Positions 1 through 45,300 of a stretch of DNA of 64,000 bases are shown in pieces. The notes beneath the pieces were generated by a model. The model did no database searches, was not told the origin of the DNA, and was given only the letters and a program-made list of their open reading frames with translations. Location: positions 55,508,841 through 55,572,840 of the forward strand of contig NC_091756.1 in assembly GCF_043380555.1 (NCBI RefSeq). Reading direction: 5' to 3'. A program made the translations under genes and the position numbers. How positions within the stretch are numbered: the first letter of the stretch is position 1; each line of letters begins with the position of its first letter. This stretch comes from Nothobranchius furzeri (lineage: Eukaryota > Chordata > Actinopteri > Cyprinodontiformes > Nothobranchiidae).

Positions 1-101
1 GCATGTGAATTTATAATACTTCAAAACAACGTGTTTTGAAACTTTCATCTGCTGAGATTAAACACCGAGTTTAATGTTGTTTTATAACCTTACCTTTGTA
101 G

Positions 102-33186
<33,085 letters not shown>

Positions 33187-33983
33187 CCTGCAACCCACCA
33201 CTAGTGACTGACATCCAGAAACATAGACATGAAGCCCACAGCTCAAGTAATTCCTAATGTACATGCACAGTCTGCAATACACATACACACACTCACAGCC
33301 GACCTGGTAGGAAAGAGACCTGAGGTTATGACAACGGATGTGAGGAAGAGGAGCCCTGAGTATTTGCTCTGTGGTGATGGAGCCATACAAGCTGATCCGG
33401 TCTCATCTCTTTTCCAGTTGCGATCTCATCCAGGGGAAATGATCCCAAAACTCCCTGAGCAAGATTAAGGGGGATGTTTTCTTGTTGGTTGCACAAGCTG
33501 TGGCGAACACTACACTACGACTCTGACTGCCAGGCACACCGAACCTTTCTTTGATCCATACGCTGTGTGTTGTTTTCTTGATGAGATGACCCACCCCCCA
33601 AAGAGGACTGAAAATGGGACAAAGATGGTTTTTCTGTGGTCTCTATCTCAGATTCAGTAGGTAAAACACGTTTAGTGTTCTGGGTGGAGAACTAGATGTA
33701 CAGAAGTTATTTATGTCCTCATGGTGGAGAACACTTCTCAGAAGATCCTGGACCGAGTCTTACTGTAAAACCATACACCCATATCAGGCTGGATTATTGA
33801 ACTCATACGTTTGACCCACAGACCCAATGTTCAGATCCTTTACTGCTCTGTGAGGCTCATTCAACAGGAAAAGGAAACTTGGCTGAGTTGTCACTTCATT
33901 AGGAACCCCGGTGCCCCGGCTAATCAGCAACATTTAGCGTTTAGTGTCCACATAGAGGACAGCTGTCTTTTTAAATTATTGTA

Positions 33984-33989
33984 AATAAA
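33984..33989 (+). terminator. Candidate polyadenylation signal AATAAA
   Basis: AATAAA about 800 bp after the eps15l1 stop, followed by GT-rich sequence (GTGTGGATGTG). Confidence 0.45.
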
Positions 33990-34870
33990 GTGTGGATGTG
34001 ACCACCTGAATTAGTTTCAGTGCCCACAGAGCTCCGCTTGTTTCCCCCCTGCTCCAAGTTCAGCTAATTTTAAGGTCATTGGAAGGTAGGAGAAGCGGTC
34101 CTGACTGTGATTGTATCCAAAAGGATCTGTTGTGAAGGTCCATGAAACATCTGGGATGCTGCTTGTTACGACTTTTCTCGTCATTCTGCTCTGCTGTCAA
34201 CACAAACTGAAGTGGAAACTTTTTTTTTAATGAAGCGCTCTTCACTGCTTCGACCCAGACTCTCTCATGTGAACTAACTGATGAACAGCTCCGACGTCGT
34301 TTAAGTCTCTGACTTCCTTCGACCTGCTGGAGCAGTTAAAGCCGCCATAAATGTGTTTATTTTTTATTGTTTTGACCATAATGTGAAAACCTTCCACTAT
34401 CTGTAAAATACATAGTTGTTCGTTCATTTTATGCTTCCAATAATGAGTGTTCAACCCCACAAACTGACCAGAGTCTGCCTCTAATGTCCCGATGCCACAC
34501 AACACAGAAGAAAAGCTTCATGAGGGATTTTATTTTCTAAATTAATCTTTTTGTTTTTTTAACACACTTTAAATATCTGGAGCTGGTTACTGTGACGCAT
34601 TGTCTTTGTCACTGGCTAGAAACTAGAAAGATGTGAAAAAGTCTGCAGAATCACCGTTTAATAGAGCAGCATTGACTTGACCACTTGTTTTTACTGTTAT
34701 TTTGTTTTTGTTTACTTGAAAGTTTGAAGGGGACTAACTAATAATTTCACATAGAACTAACAAGACAGATTCTGCTGAGCTGCTGTAGTTGGGTTTAAAA
34801 CTGTAAAGCTACTTAGTCTGTACGTCACGTCTACTTGAACAGTTTGAGTTTTTTAATGATGAATTATCTA

Positions 34871-34876
34871 AATAAA
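34871..34876 (+). terminator. Candidate polyadenylation signal AATAAA
   Basis: AATAAA about 1.7 kb after the stop. The next repeat element (35137) starts shortly after, so this is the most distal plausible signal before repetitive DNA. Confidence 0.45.
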
Positions 34877-35136
34877 AACACAAAATGAAATGTTGAAAAA
34901 ACATGTTATGCCAACTGATTTCAATAAATGTAGTTGCTTAAATTTAAAGAGTAATATACATAGTTATATGTTATGCTAAAAGTAAATGTATTACTTTACT
35001 TACTTTAAGCAGCTAGTTTTAGTGGGACCAGTTGACATAGCTCATTCAGGTAAATTCAACATTTCTTTTCTTAGAGTGTAGCTGACTGAACGGACTTCTG
35101 AAGTTAAAACCTGATATACTGTTGGTGACTTGTTGG

Positions 35137-36333
35137 CAGTGTTGGGAGTAACGCGGTACAAAAGTAATTAATTACTGTAATGCATTGCTTTTTGCTGTAA
35201 TGTGGTAATGTAAGGCATTACAGGGAAAGAAAAGGTAATATTTACTCGGTACAATTGTCAGTAACGCGGTAATTACAACGCATTTTTAAACCCAGAATCA
35301 AGACGTGGGTTTCCTAAAAATTCAAATTGCGGGAAGCCTGAAAAAAGATCCAGTATCCACATATATGACGTCATTTATGGACTCAGCTTTGCGGGCATTC
35401 TACGAGCAGAGAGGACGCAGCGGTAATGGCTCAAATACTCCAGCTGCGTCCTGCGCGCGGCCGCTGTTGTATTCACAAAATCGCTCCACCAAAACAAAGT
35501 AATTCGTTTGTGATCGTTTATATCAGCTCATATTCTCTGGTACTTCATGTACTTTTCAGCTGGTTCATAATCTGTGCCCCAGGGATTTCAACTCATTGCT
35601 GCTGGAGCGCATATTAAGATTTTTTTTATGTTTGCGTTCGGTAGATCCCTTTGGCTGATTAGTTAGAAAGTAGAAAATCTAGGAAACAGTTTTTCTGGAA
35701 GGCGGAGAAAACATGAAGCATGCAGGAAGGTTAGAGAGAGAAAGGGCAGGAAATTATTCACATAGAATCAAGAAAACAAAACAAAGTGCTTGAAAAGAAA
35801 AAAGTAGGTAGATTCATCCCCAATACACAGTTTTACCAGTGAAAAGAAATAATATATAAGAATTTAATATTTATACATGTGATAGAATCAGATCACCCCA
35901 GAAGTCAGTCCCACATCCAGGGCCGTATCAAGGCATTTGAGGACCAAGGCAAATATATGCTTGGAGCCCCCACCACCTCACTCCCTGCTCAGTTAATACA
36001 AGATGGCAGCGTGCTGAGAGTACAGATTGTTGTTGCTTTTATTTAATAAACAATCATTTGAAAGCACTGTTATTATATCTGACTGTTTTTAACAGCAATC
36101 CTAGCTCAGACACCACATCACCTTCCTCTGGATGTGTCATGAGTTCACTGAGCGTCAGATTACCAGATTCATACTGAAGTTGTTTTGGTGAAAGTAACTT
36201 AAAGTACTGCAAAAGTAGTGTAATGCCTTACATTTTAAAATCAGTAAGATTGTAATGTAATGAATTACTTTTAAATGAGGGAAACAAGTAATAAGTAATG
36301 CAATACAGTTTTGAAGTAACTTGCCCAACACTG
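35137..36333. mobile_element. 1,197-bp hAT element with 8-bp duplication
   Basis: The ends CAGTGTTGGG and CCCAACACTG are perfect inverted repeats, with CTTGTTGG duplicated at 35129-35136 and 36334-36341. Subterminal GTAATGCATTAC-like words occur at both ends. No transposase ORF. It lies just downstream of eps15l1. Confidence 0.9.
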
Positions 36334-37330
36334 CTTGTTGGGCTCAATCTTTTGTAACCACTTTGAATAACGTACACCGCACTTTTATCAAAAGTCCTAT
36401 GCCTGACCAAGTCGCATGGTAATTACAAATACATTGTGACGGTCATGCAAAGTTTTTTTTTGATACAGTTTAGTCACGAAGAGCGGTTTCAAAGGTTTCT
36501 CACATTTCTTGCCCCAAAGAATCAGTCATTATTTAGTGAGGAAGTTTGGCTCAAACATATTGGAGACATTTTCAAACTTCAGTGATTTGAGAGTGACACC
36601 CTAAGTATGCAAGGAATTTGAGAACTCTTGCAAATGATTTGAGACATTTTGGAAACTCAGTGAAGCCGTTTACAGTTTGTCACCAACAGTCACAACCCAG
36701 TCAGAAACTCAGGTTAAAAAAAAGTCATTCTTAAAACTTTCTTGAAGCTGCTGACATCACCTGACATTTACACTTTTATTGCTTAGACGCTAGGTATGTA
36801 ACGATCTTTGATGGTGAAAGTGGTGTTGGTGATGATGATGATGACGACGATGACTATGCATGGACTGGTTTCAGATCTCTGCCCTGGAGCAATGAGATGT
36901 AAAGCATTTCTTATTGTGGTACAGAGCAGGATGGTCACATGACTAAATCACTTAAAACTTTATTTTTTTTTTGTAAAACCTAATAATTTTGGAGTCCAAA
37001 TGCTGAATGTTCACTTCTGTAGGTGTTAACTGATATTAAAATGAAGGGGATAAAAAGAAGTTGGTCCTTCCTCTGCAGCCCTGCTTTGACTGGTTAAGTG
37101 TCAAATGTGTTACTGATGCAGCTGCTGTACAGTAGTAGCTGCCTTCATCTTGACTGAGCCGATATATCACTGTCATGAGTATCTGAATGGGAATCTGCTT
37201 TCTGTTGTGTCAACTATCACCTAATCAGTACGCTGAAGACCTAGAGATGCTGGAAAAGGATCTTCAAATGACTGGCTGTTGTTGAATTATTCAACTTCAA
37301 AAATTTAAAACCATTTTATTTATTTCTTTT
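36334..37330. other. No gene seen
   Basis: AT-rich unique-looking sequence with a short GATGAT/GACGAC repeat near 36826-36855. I see no exon or RNA gene. Confidence 0.5.
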
Positions 37331-37332
37331 AT

Positions 37333-37452
37333 GTTGTAGGGTTTGGTCAATTGAGTGCTTTAAGAGCGCAATATATATATTACCTCTACTTATGACCAAT
37401 AAGCTGTGATACTCTATCTAAATATAGAATATCTCCCTGCCTGGTCTTTATC
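37333..37452 (+). repeat. Dispersed repeat, inverted partner of 47,080-47,215
   Basis: AGGGTTTGGTCAATTGAGTG, then CCTCTACTTATGACCAATAAGC and ATACTCTATCTAAAT. The reverse complement of 47,080-47,215 follows the same order at roughly 85-90% identity by eye. Confidence 0.75.
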
Positions 37453-39080
37453 AGAATCAGAATCAGAGGGTTTTATTGCCATATGTGTGCCAAGTCACAA
37501 CATTAGGAAATTGCTGCCGTATTTGGTGCAGAAGGAAAGAAATAAAAAATAAATATTTAAGAGATAAGCAAATATAGGAAGTAATAAAGTACTCATGATA
37601 AAATAATTTATGTAAAAAGTGGCAAGAATTAGAGAAGCAGCTATCTACCCCGTGTAGGTACTAATCTGAGTGTTTTTCAAGCACTCGGGTCACGTGACTG
37701 GGACCAATTGACTTGAGTGGGCTGCCCTAGGATTTTCGTTCAAAAGTCCAACTGCAGAGGGGAAGAAACTGTTTTTGTGGCGAGAGGTTCTGGTCCGAAT
37801 GGATCTGAGCCTTCTGCCAGATGGGAGCGAGTCGAAGAGACTGTGTCCAGGGTGACACGAGTCAGCTATTATCCGACCTGCACGCCTCAATGTTCTAGAG
37901 GTGTACAGATCCTGTATGGAGGGGAGTTTGCAGCCAATGACCTTCTCTGCAGAGCACATGACACTCTGCAGCCACTTCTTGTCCCTGGTGGTAGCTCTAG
38001 CGTACCACACGGTGATGGAGGAGGTGAGGATGGACTCGCTGATAGCAGTGTAGAAATGCCTCATCGATTGTGGTGATAGGTTGAATTTCTTCAGCCGCCT
38101 CAGGAAGTACATCCTCTGCTGGGCCTTTTTTCTGATGGTGGTGATGGTGGGCTCCCATTTGAGGTCCTGGGTGATGGTGGTGCCCAGGAAGCGACATGAG
38201 TCCACCATCGTGATGGGAGTGTCAGACAGGTTTGGGGGTGGGGTTGCCTAAAGTCCACAACCTCCGCTGTCTTCTGGGTGTCTAGCACCATGTTGTTGTG
38301 GCTGCACCAGGACACCAGCCGTTCAGCCTCCATTCTGTAAGCGGACTCATCCCCATCAGAGATGAGTCAGATGATGGTGGTGTCGTCAGCAAACTTAATT
38401 AGTTTTACAGACTCATGTTTGGAGGTGCAGCTGTTGGTGTACAGCAGGGGTGGGCAATTATTTTTTCCATGGGGCCACATGAGAAATAGAAAATATTGTG
38501 GAGGGCCGCAGGCCAAAAGGCTGAAGTCAATTATGCATAATATTAATGGTATTTCTTTAAAAAAGGCAGTAAATACCATTGTTTCTTCAAGCTGTAAGAG
38601 TAGACTATATGTTATAAATGAGCAAAAAGGAAAAAGTGAGGTTGGCTTACAAAAATGTGATTTATTCAAATTTCCCAAGGCAATGGTAAACAAAGTGTGC
38701 ACATTTGGTTTTTGTTAAACATTTGTGACTTATATTAGTTAACAGTTTCAATCACATTCACTCCAAAACACATTCTGAGTTTCAAATATTGTTGGAAAGA
38801 GGTTCTTAGCATTCTACAGACACACAGTATCGTCTGTAAAATAAAATCACTGAACTGTGATCTTGAGAAAGAGGTTTAAAAAAAGTGTCCCAGTTCACTG
38901 CTAGTTGCCTACATTTGTGGTCCAAACACCTTATTTTGTGTTTTTAAGCAATTTTTTTCTTATTCATTGAGAGAAATCTAGTCTCTGCTGGGCTTTAACG
39001 AGTGCATCAAAGTCAGGTTGAATGTCTGAGGTGGAGATGCGAAGCACAGCTGACAAATGATCATCAGTGAGAGAGGATCT

Positions 39081-39317
39081 TTACCTGGATTTTGTAAACT
39101 TCATCATTGAAAATGCTTGTTCACAAATGTAGGTAGAGCCGAAGAGAACCAACATCTTCTGAGCATGTCTCTTCAGGTTTGGAAAATCCTCCTTAAGAGA
39201 AGAGTAGAAATCCAGCAGAGATCCTGAATCTCTGCTTTCAAGTCCCAAACCCTCTTCAGCACTTTCCCCAGGCTGAGCCATCTGACAGCTGTGTGGAGTC
39301 CTCCACAAGAGCCACAA
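39081..39317 (-). pseudogene. hAT transposase C-terminal fragment
   Basis: FPNLKRHAQKMLVLFGSTYI followed by CEQAFSMMKFTKSR is the conserved hAT family dimerisation motif. An upstream piece, DHRQFVALVEDS, lies in another frame within 39256-39444, so the gene is frameshifted. Confidence 0.85.
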
Positions 39318-39486
39318 ACTGTCTGTGATCCATCGCCCGCGCCCTGATGAAGTTTATTATTTTAATAACAACATCAGTAACATGGTTGATTTTTAGCACT
39401 GACTTGCACAACACATGTTGGTGTATAATACAATGCAAAAACACCTATTTTTGATCTGCATCGATTTCTGTCACTTTATCTTGCAT

Positions 39487-39960
39487 GTGGATGAGGAAAA
39501 CGAAATAAAGAAAGTGAATCTGTGTTTTGTGATCAGTTTAATTTGACACGAACACGACAAACACGCTTTCTTGACAATCTTTGTGAGTAAAAAAACGTGT
39601 AGAAACAAAAACGAACAGCGTGTGTTATTAGGGAAATAGCGAGCGACCGGCCGGCGTTGATGCAGGATTGCGCGCGCATGCGCCGTGAGCGGTTCTGATA
39701 CTTTTTGGATCGTAGCTGCTCGCAGCGCCGCTTCAACAGTGCGATACCCTCACGAGGGACGAGCGAAATATTAAACACACCAGAAGTCCCTGCGACCTCA
39801 CGACTGCTGATCGGCGGCTGGTCACGTGGTGTTAATCGCCTCTCGTAACCCCCTGTACACTACACGACCGCTCGGCGCAAAACTCGCCCCGATGTCGTGG
39901 CTTCTCGCACGACTGGAAAATCGGCTCAAAAAAGTGAAAAAGTCGCACAGTGTACGCCCG
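39487..39960. mobile_element. Left-truncated copy of the 26824-27560 element
   Basis: It shares the CGAAATAAAGAAAGT start of the retained part, the CGCAGCGCCGCTTCAACAG interior and the right end GTCGCACAGTGTACGCCC. The left inverted end is missing. GGATGAG occurs at both junctions. Confidence 0.75.
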
Positions 39961-40039
39961 GATGAGAAAAAGTCAAAACTTGCCACTTCACGTTGCAGCT
40001 GAAGCTCCAGGTTCCCCGCAATGTCCTCGATCCTCCTGG

Positions 40040-40360
40040 TCACGGTTCGCTGTTTTTAGCTATTTTGTGGGATATCACAAAGCTGGTCCTGGTTGCTGCA
40101 TCCCTGGATGTGTGAAGCTTAGTAAAAAAGCCTTGCTGCTTTTGCAACTTTGCTAGTAAAGCTTCGGATGTCCGTGCCCTCTCAGCATCAGACAAGTTCT
40201 TGTATTTTTCCGAGTGTTTCTTGTCGTAATGCCGACTCAAATTGTAGTCCTTAAACACGGCAATCTCCTCCCCGCAAACCAAACACACGGCTTTACCTCC
40301 GACTTCAGTAAAAAAAATACTTAGCAGTCCAATTTTTGTTGAAAATCCTGCATTCGGCAT
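40040..40360 (-). pseudogene. hAT transposase N-terminal fragment (zinc-finger region)
   Basis: It encodes VCLVCGEEIAVFKDYNLSRH YDKKH, a C-x2-C...H-x4-H zinc-finger pattern, then a helical AERARTSEALLAKLQKQ stretch. It resembles the N-terminal region of GTF2IRD2-like domesticated hAT proteins. Confidence 0.75.
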
Positions 40361-40963
40361 CTTTCTTTTTCTTTTTTTTTTTTTTTTGCATGAGCGGACA
40401 TTTCTCAGGCTACAATCACCATGTCAACCGCCGGCACTTGTTGCTATACGTATTGCGTCATTGTGCACGTAAAAAACAACTTCAAAATAAAAGCAATGCA
40501 GCCTTAGCCCATGCATGAGGTAAAATGAGAAAATACATTTATTTTGTAATTTCCAATTAACCTTACGCGGGCCGGTCAAAGTCAACCAAAGGGCCGGATG
40601 TGGCCCGCGGGCCGTAAAATGCCCAGGTCTGGTGTACAGGGAGAAGAGCAGAGGGGAAAGAACACAGCCCTGTGGTGAGCAGGTGCTGATGGTCCGTTGG
40701 TCCGAGACATTCTTCACCAGCCTGACTTGTTTCCTGTCTGTCAGGAAGTCAGTGATCCACCTGCAGATGGGGTCAGGCACGTTCATCTGGGACATTTTGT
40801 CTTGGAGGAGATCTGGCAGGATTGTGTTGAATCCAGAGCTGAAGTCCACGAACAATATCCTGGCGTAGGTACCTGGGGAGTCCAGATGCTGCAGGATGAA
40901 TTATAGAGCCATGTTGATTGTGTCATCTACTGACCTGTTTGCTCTGTAGGCAAACCGATGGGG

Positions 40964-40997
40964 GTATGGGGGGTGGGGGGGGGGGGGGGGGGGGGCT
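40964..40997 (+). repeat. G-rich homopolymer tract
   Basis: A run of more than 20 G after GGGGGGTGGGG within the LINE relic; it can form a G-quadruplex. Confidence 0.9.
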
Positions 40998-41089
40998 GTG
41001 AGGGTCTTGAGGTGGGGCAGAACTAGGTGCTCGAATGACTTCATGACCACAGATGTCCGAGCCACAGGTCTGTGTTTTAGATCAGTTAT

Positions 41090-42190
41090 TTTCAGTAGCC
41101 ATGGATTTGAACAGCAGTATTAGTGAAGGTTGCTTGTTAGGGTTCTGTTTTGTTCTGCAGATACAGGACAGGTAGAATGCCAGACAGAAACACGCCACCT
41201 GATGCAGAAGAATTGAGATAAATAGAACATTTGGGTTTGTAGCCTTTGGCATCGTGTTAATTACTAATTTGCCAGTTAATAAGCTAGCTTTTTGCAAGTG
41301 GTAAACTCATGGAGCATCTATTTGTACTTAAATGTGTCCTGGTTGTATTCCTGACGTTTGTTCTGAGTATCAGGTAAATCTGATGCGAGGACTTAAAGTT
41401 GGGGTATTTGATTTCATGGATGAATGGTGTGTAAACTAAAATCTGGCATTGCTCTTTTCCTTTATATACTCAGTGGGTCATTAATGTCAGCACCACACCA
41501 ACTCCATGTCTATCGCACACGCATCTGCCTGTTGGAGATACTTTAGTGTGTAGCTGGGAAACTGTTTAAGTTGCTCACATCAGAGATGTATGATGAACAA
41601 TTAATAGATTCAAGTGTTGAGCTAGATGAGTGGATATTAAAGCACGAGTGAAGTGGAACAGAACATCCCCTTAACCACAACATCTTTGGCCTGAGAGGAT
41701 TTTCCAGACGAATCAGTGAGAAGAGAGACTGGTTTTAGAGACCCAGAGGAGGCTCTGGACCAACACGAGACTAACTCATCAGCTGATCTCTGATCTCCAG
41801 TCAGTATTGAGGAGCGGTGTGCTGCTAATACCCTCACATAGTGGTTTCTGCTAACGGAAACTTTTCAGGGGGAGCTGCAGTCAGACTAATCAGGGTTTGT
41901 CTTAATTGAATCTGAGCTGAACCATGCTGGCTATGTGGAAAAGAATCATCCATGTATCTGCAGGTGAATCAAATCCCCAGTTGAACATTAATGCACAGTC
42001 TACAGCCAGTGCCAATTTTCATGTTTTCAATGGGATGAAGATGTTTGTTATCAGAATGCACTTTGTAAAATGATATACTGTACTGTGCAAATGTTTTGGG
42101 CAGTCGTGATTTTGTGCTATCTAAATAAACTTGAATTGAAGGTGATAAAAATGCTGTAAACAAAGAATGCTTTCAGAAATATAAATTATT
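41090..42190. other. No gene seen
   Basis: Unique-looking sequence without recognisable ORFs. Near 42060-42135 short transposon-like wording appears (TACTGTGCAAATGTTTTGGG), possibly a DNA-element edge. Confidence 0.4.
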
Positions 42191-42191
42191 T

Positions 42192-42371
<180 letters not shown>

Positions 42372-42377
42372 CAATTT

Positions 42378-45300
42378 ACAAAGTGCAAAATGAGTGACCC
42401 CAAAAATCCAGCAAAAGTCATTCAGAACTATCTTCAGCGTCCTGGAAGTGATGGTCTGGTCCCCACAGAGCCCTGATCTCAACATCATCAATTGTTTAGG
42501 ATTACATTAAGAGACAATAATTTTAATGAGTCAGTAATCCCTGCCTAATAAGCCAATGTTAAAGAAATAAAGATTACTATCTTTTCTATACCGCCTGTCA
42601 AGATAAAAATCATGAGGTGCTTCACAAAAACAAAAAATCCTAAATATAAAAAAGATTTCAGAAAATTATTTAAAATATGTTTAAAATAAGCAAAAATAGA
42701 CTATTTTGATTTAAAATATGCAAAGAGGGAGAGAGAAGAGGGAAAAGGAGACTAATGTAGTTTCGACATGCTTTTAGCGCCCCCTAGTGTCCGGTTGTAC
42801 AACCAAAAGTCAAACCCATCTCCTCGCTATCTTTTTAACATCTCAATCTAACAGCTGAAATTTCTCCCCAGCCTTCATTATTGTCTACAGGAGTGATTCA
42901 CCACTAAACAAATCAGCTGTGTCCATTATCTAAATCATGCAGGAAACATCCTGCAAGCAGACTGCAGCTCCAGGTATGTCAGCTCCATTTTCTCTAAGTC
43001 TGATAGACTGGACGAGCACTCTGAAGCAGCAAATAACGCGTTCTGGCCACAGAGGGCGGTGGGGGTCTGAGTGGCATTCCATTAACCATGTAAAGGGTCA
43101 TTTAAGCACATACTGGCTCAAGAGAATAATTTTAAAATATGAAAAATTTGCCAAGTATCCCTTTAAACGTGACCTGTTTAACTTTGGCTTAATATCATAT
43201 GAGATTCTCCTGCTGACATGCTCTCAGAATGAAAAGACTGGGTCAGATTTTGATGTTCGAGGTGGTTTTCACTGTCCCAAAGAGCGACTGATTATGTATT
43301 TTGTGGCTGATTTAAATCTTTTATAAATCACGGCAGCTGATGACAGAAGTATTATTTATTTGCTTATCAGACTTAAACTGTAGGGTAAATGAACTTATTT
43401 AACAATGCTTTGGAGAACATGGACACTTCAGAGAAATTCTGGTTTAAAAGCGCTGCTGTAGCTGCAGTTGGTTGGGTGAAGGCCTAGAAGGGATTATATA
43501 ATTGGTTTTGGCATCAGCTCATTAACCACTTAAATAATATAGACGTGATTTCTGATCAAGCAACTTAGGTTAATATTAAACCCTGTTGTCATGCCAACAT
43601 ACCCGCTGAGAGCAAAAGGAACCTCTAAAATAAAGAGTTTGTTCATTTATTCCTCTTGTTCAAATCTAGCTAATTCTGATCTGGTATTTAATGCCAACTG
43701 TCATCTGGGTCTGTCAGACTGGTTCTGTCTGATACCTCTGACCCTGTATGGAGTTCTGCTAGTGCCATTACAAAGCAGTACAATAATTCATGTTGTTTAC
43801 ATCCTTATGCCTCCACTGTGCAATAGACATGTTTACTTTAGTTGTTTTATTTATGGTTTGAAGACAGTCTGGTGGTAGTTGATTCTATTTGTCTCATTCT
43901 TTGTTCTTGTTTAATTTCATTGCAAACTAAATCTACAGACCTCCTTCAAAAAGTTCATTTGGTTTTTAAAATGACCAGAATTATTTAGATATGGACTATT
44001 TTATCAATTAAAACTGAAATATTTATAGACTGATGATAGATGACAAGTTATTTTGTTTCACTTTTTAAATCTGATTTTATTTTCAGTCTGTTGGATTATA
44101 GAATAGAAATAACTTATTTTGGGCATTTGTTCACTTCCAGTGTATTTTCTGAAAGCTTGAGTACTTTTATTATTAACTACCATTCCTTAAAAAGCCAAAA
44201 ATGATTGGAGCTGTGTTCCACCAGTTGTGTTGAACTAACTGTGTTCTAGCTGTAATCTTAGTCTTATAATGAAATGCTGGCTTGTGAAGAAACCCCCTGG
44301 ATGATTGGCTACAGTCAAAGAGAGTTGCTTCATGCTTTGTACTGTCTGCTAGAATAAAGATTTCAGTGAAAGTAGATCAGACTATTTCTTGATTTGTCTG
44401 CAATTCAACATGCAGAGCTGAACTTTGCTGCTTCAGTTTTAGAATTCTTAAAGATTTCTGTGGACCAAAGCGAGAGTATGAATTTGAAGTCGAACCTTTC
44501 ATGCCCTTTATGGAACAAATCAACACAACATCAGGACCTATTGCTGATGCTGCTGCTGTTGGATTGGTACCAGAAAGACGGGTACTCAACCTAATCATCT
44601 GGAGAAACGGCAGTGAAGAAATGGGAAGCTCTGGACTTTTAGGGTGTGGTGTCTGCAACCTGATTAAAGAATCTTCAAAAACCCCTCTCTGAATTTTGTT
44701 ACTCCTTAGGGTGACATCCAGAAACCAAAATACTGTTTTGAGCTCAACAAGACCGTAACCAGTGAGCTCCTGGAAAGAACTTGTTCTGGTGTCTGTCACA
44801 AGAACGTCCATTCAAAGGTTTTACAGCGGTTATCATCCCTTTTCAAAGACTTTATTCTTTTTGCTTCACAGCCTTAAAAAGAAACACAAACAAAAATACC
44901 TTTACTAGCTTTACTTCTTCAATAAAATCGAAGTGAAAAAAAAAATCAGTATTTCAATTAAGAATTAAAAATGAAAACCAAATACTGAGATGATTAAAGG
45001 TTCTCCAATGTCGACATTTTGTTGAACCACCTTTTGCTCTCATAACAGCCTTGTCTGTTGGGTCTATAACGTTTTGTAAGTGGTTACTTTTAATAAATTG
45101 TCAATATAATCAAAGTATTCAATAAAATCTAATATTCCATAAAAACATGGATTATCAATATTATTGGACCTTTAACCCTCTCAGGCTCAAAATAAGTTTT
45201 GATAAAAGGACGAACAACTAAGTCTTTCAGAGGTACTTCTGAGTTAAAAAAATGCTCATGAAATACATATGTGGAGTAACCAGGTAGGTTGGTTATAACG

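Larger units (their letters stand above)
33187..34900 (+). other. eps15l1: Probable eps15l1 3' UTR
   Basis: Mostly unique, repeat-poor sequence after the stop codon. Two AATAAA signals are visible, at 33984 and 34871, so the UTR could be about 0.8 or 1.7 kb. No ORF of interest lies here. Confidence 0.6.
38445..40631 (-). mobile_element. hAT transposon (GTF2IRD2/ZBED-type) inside the LINE
   Basis: The ends are CAGGGGTGGGCAATTATTTT and AAAATGCCCAGGTCTG. GTGTACAG is duplicated exactly at 38437-38444 and 40632-40639. On the minus strand, 40040-40360 encodes an N-terminal zinc-finger-like region (VCLVCGEEIAVFKDYNLSRH, then YDKKHSEKY), and 39081-39317 encodes the C-terminal hAT dimerisation segment (LVLFGSTYICEQAFSMMKF). 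The catalytic middle is deleted and replaced by another element (39487-39960). Confidence 0.88.
37455..41085 (-). pseudogene. LINE reverse-transcriptase relic, split by a hAT insertion
   Basis: The minus strand reads, from right to left: DFSSGFNTILPDLL (RT A box), CSPQGCVLSPLLFSLYT (RT B box, 40640-40855), then after a 2.2-kb insertion ESVKLIKFADDTTII (catalytic FADD box, 38367-38420), and MVDSCRFLGTTITQDLKW to RRLKKFNLSP (thumb and C-terminal region, 37690-38208). This is the layout of fish Rex1/L2-type non-LTR elements. The endonuclease domain is absent (5' truncation near 41085), and frameshifts occur, for example near 38240. The 3' end is near 37455 (ATCAGAATCAGAGGGTTTTATTG on the plus strand). 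Confidence 0.85.

Noticed and set aside
38362..38718. Plus-strand 118-codon ORF
   Set aside because: It spans the LINE-hAT junction and runs antisense to the FADD reverse-transcriptase box; it is not a gene.
44377..44811. A 144-codon minus-strand ORF
   Set aside because: No recognisable domain, no nearby exon structure, and an overlapping plus-strand frame of similar quality. It could be chance or an old pseudogene; a protein search would decide.
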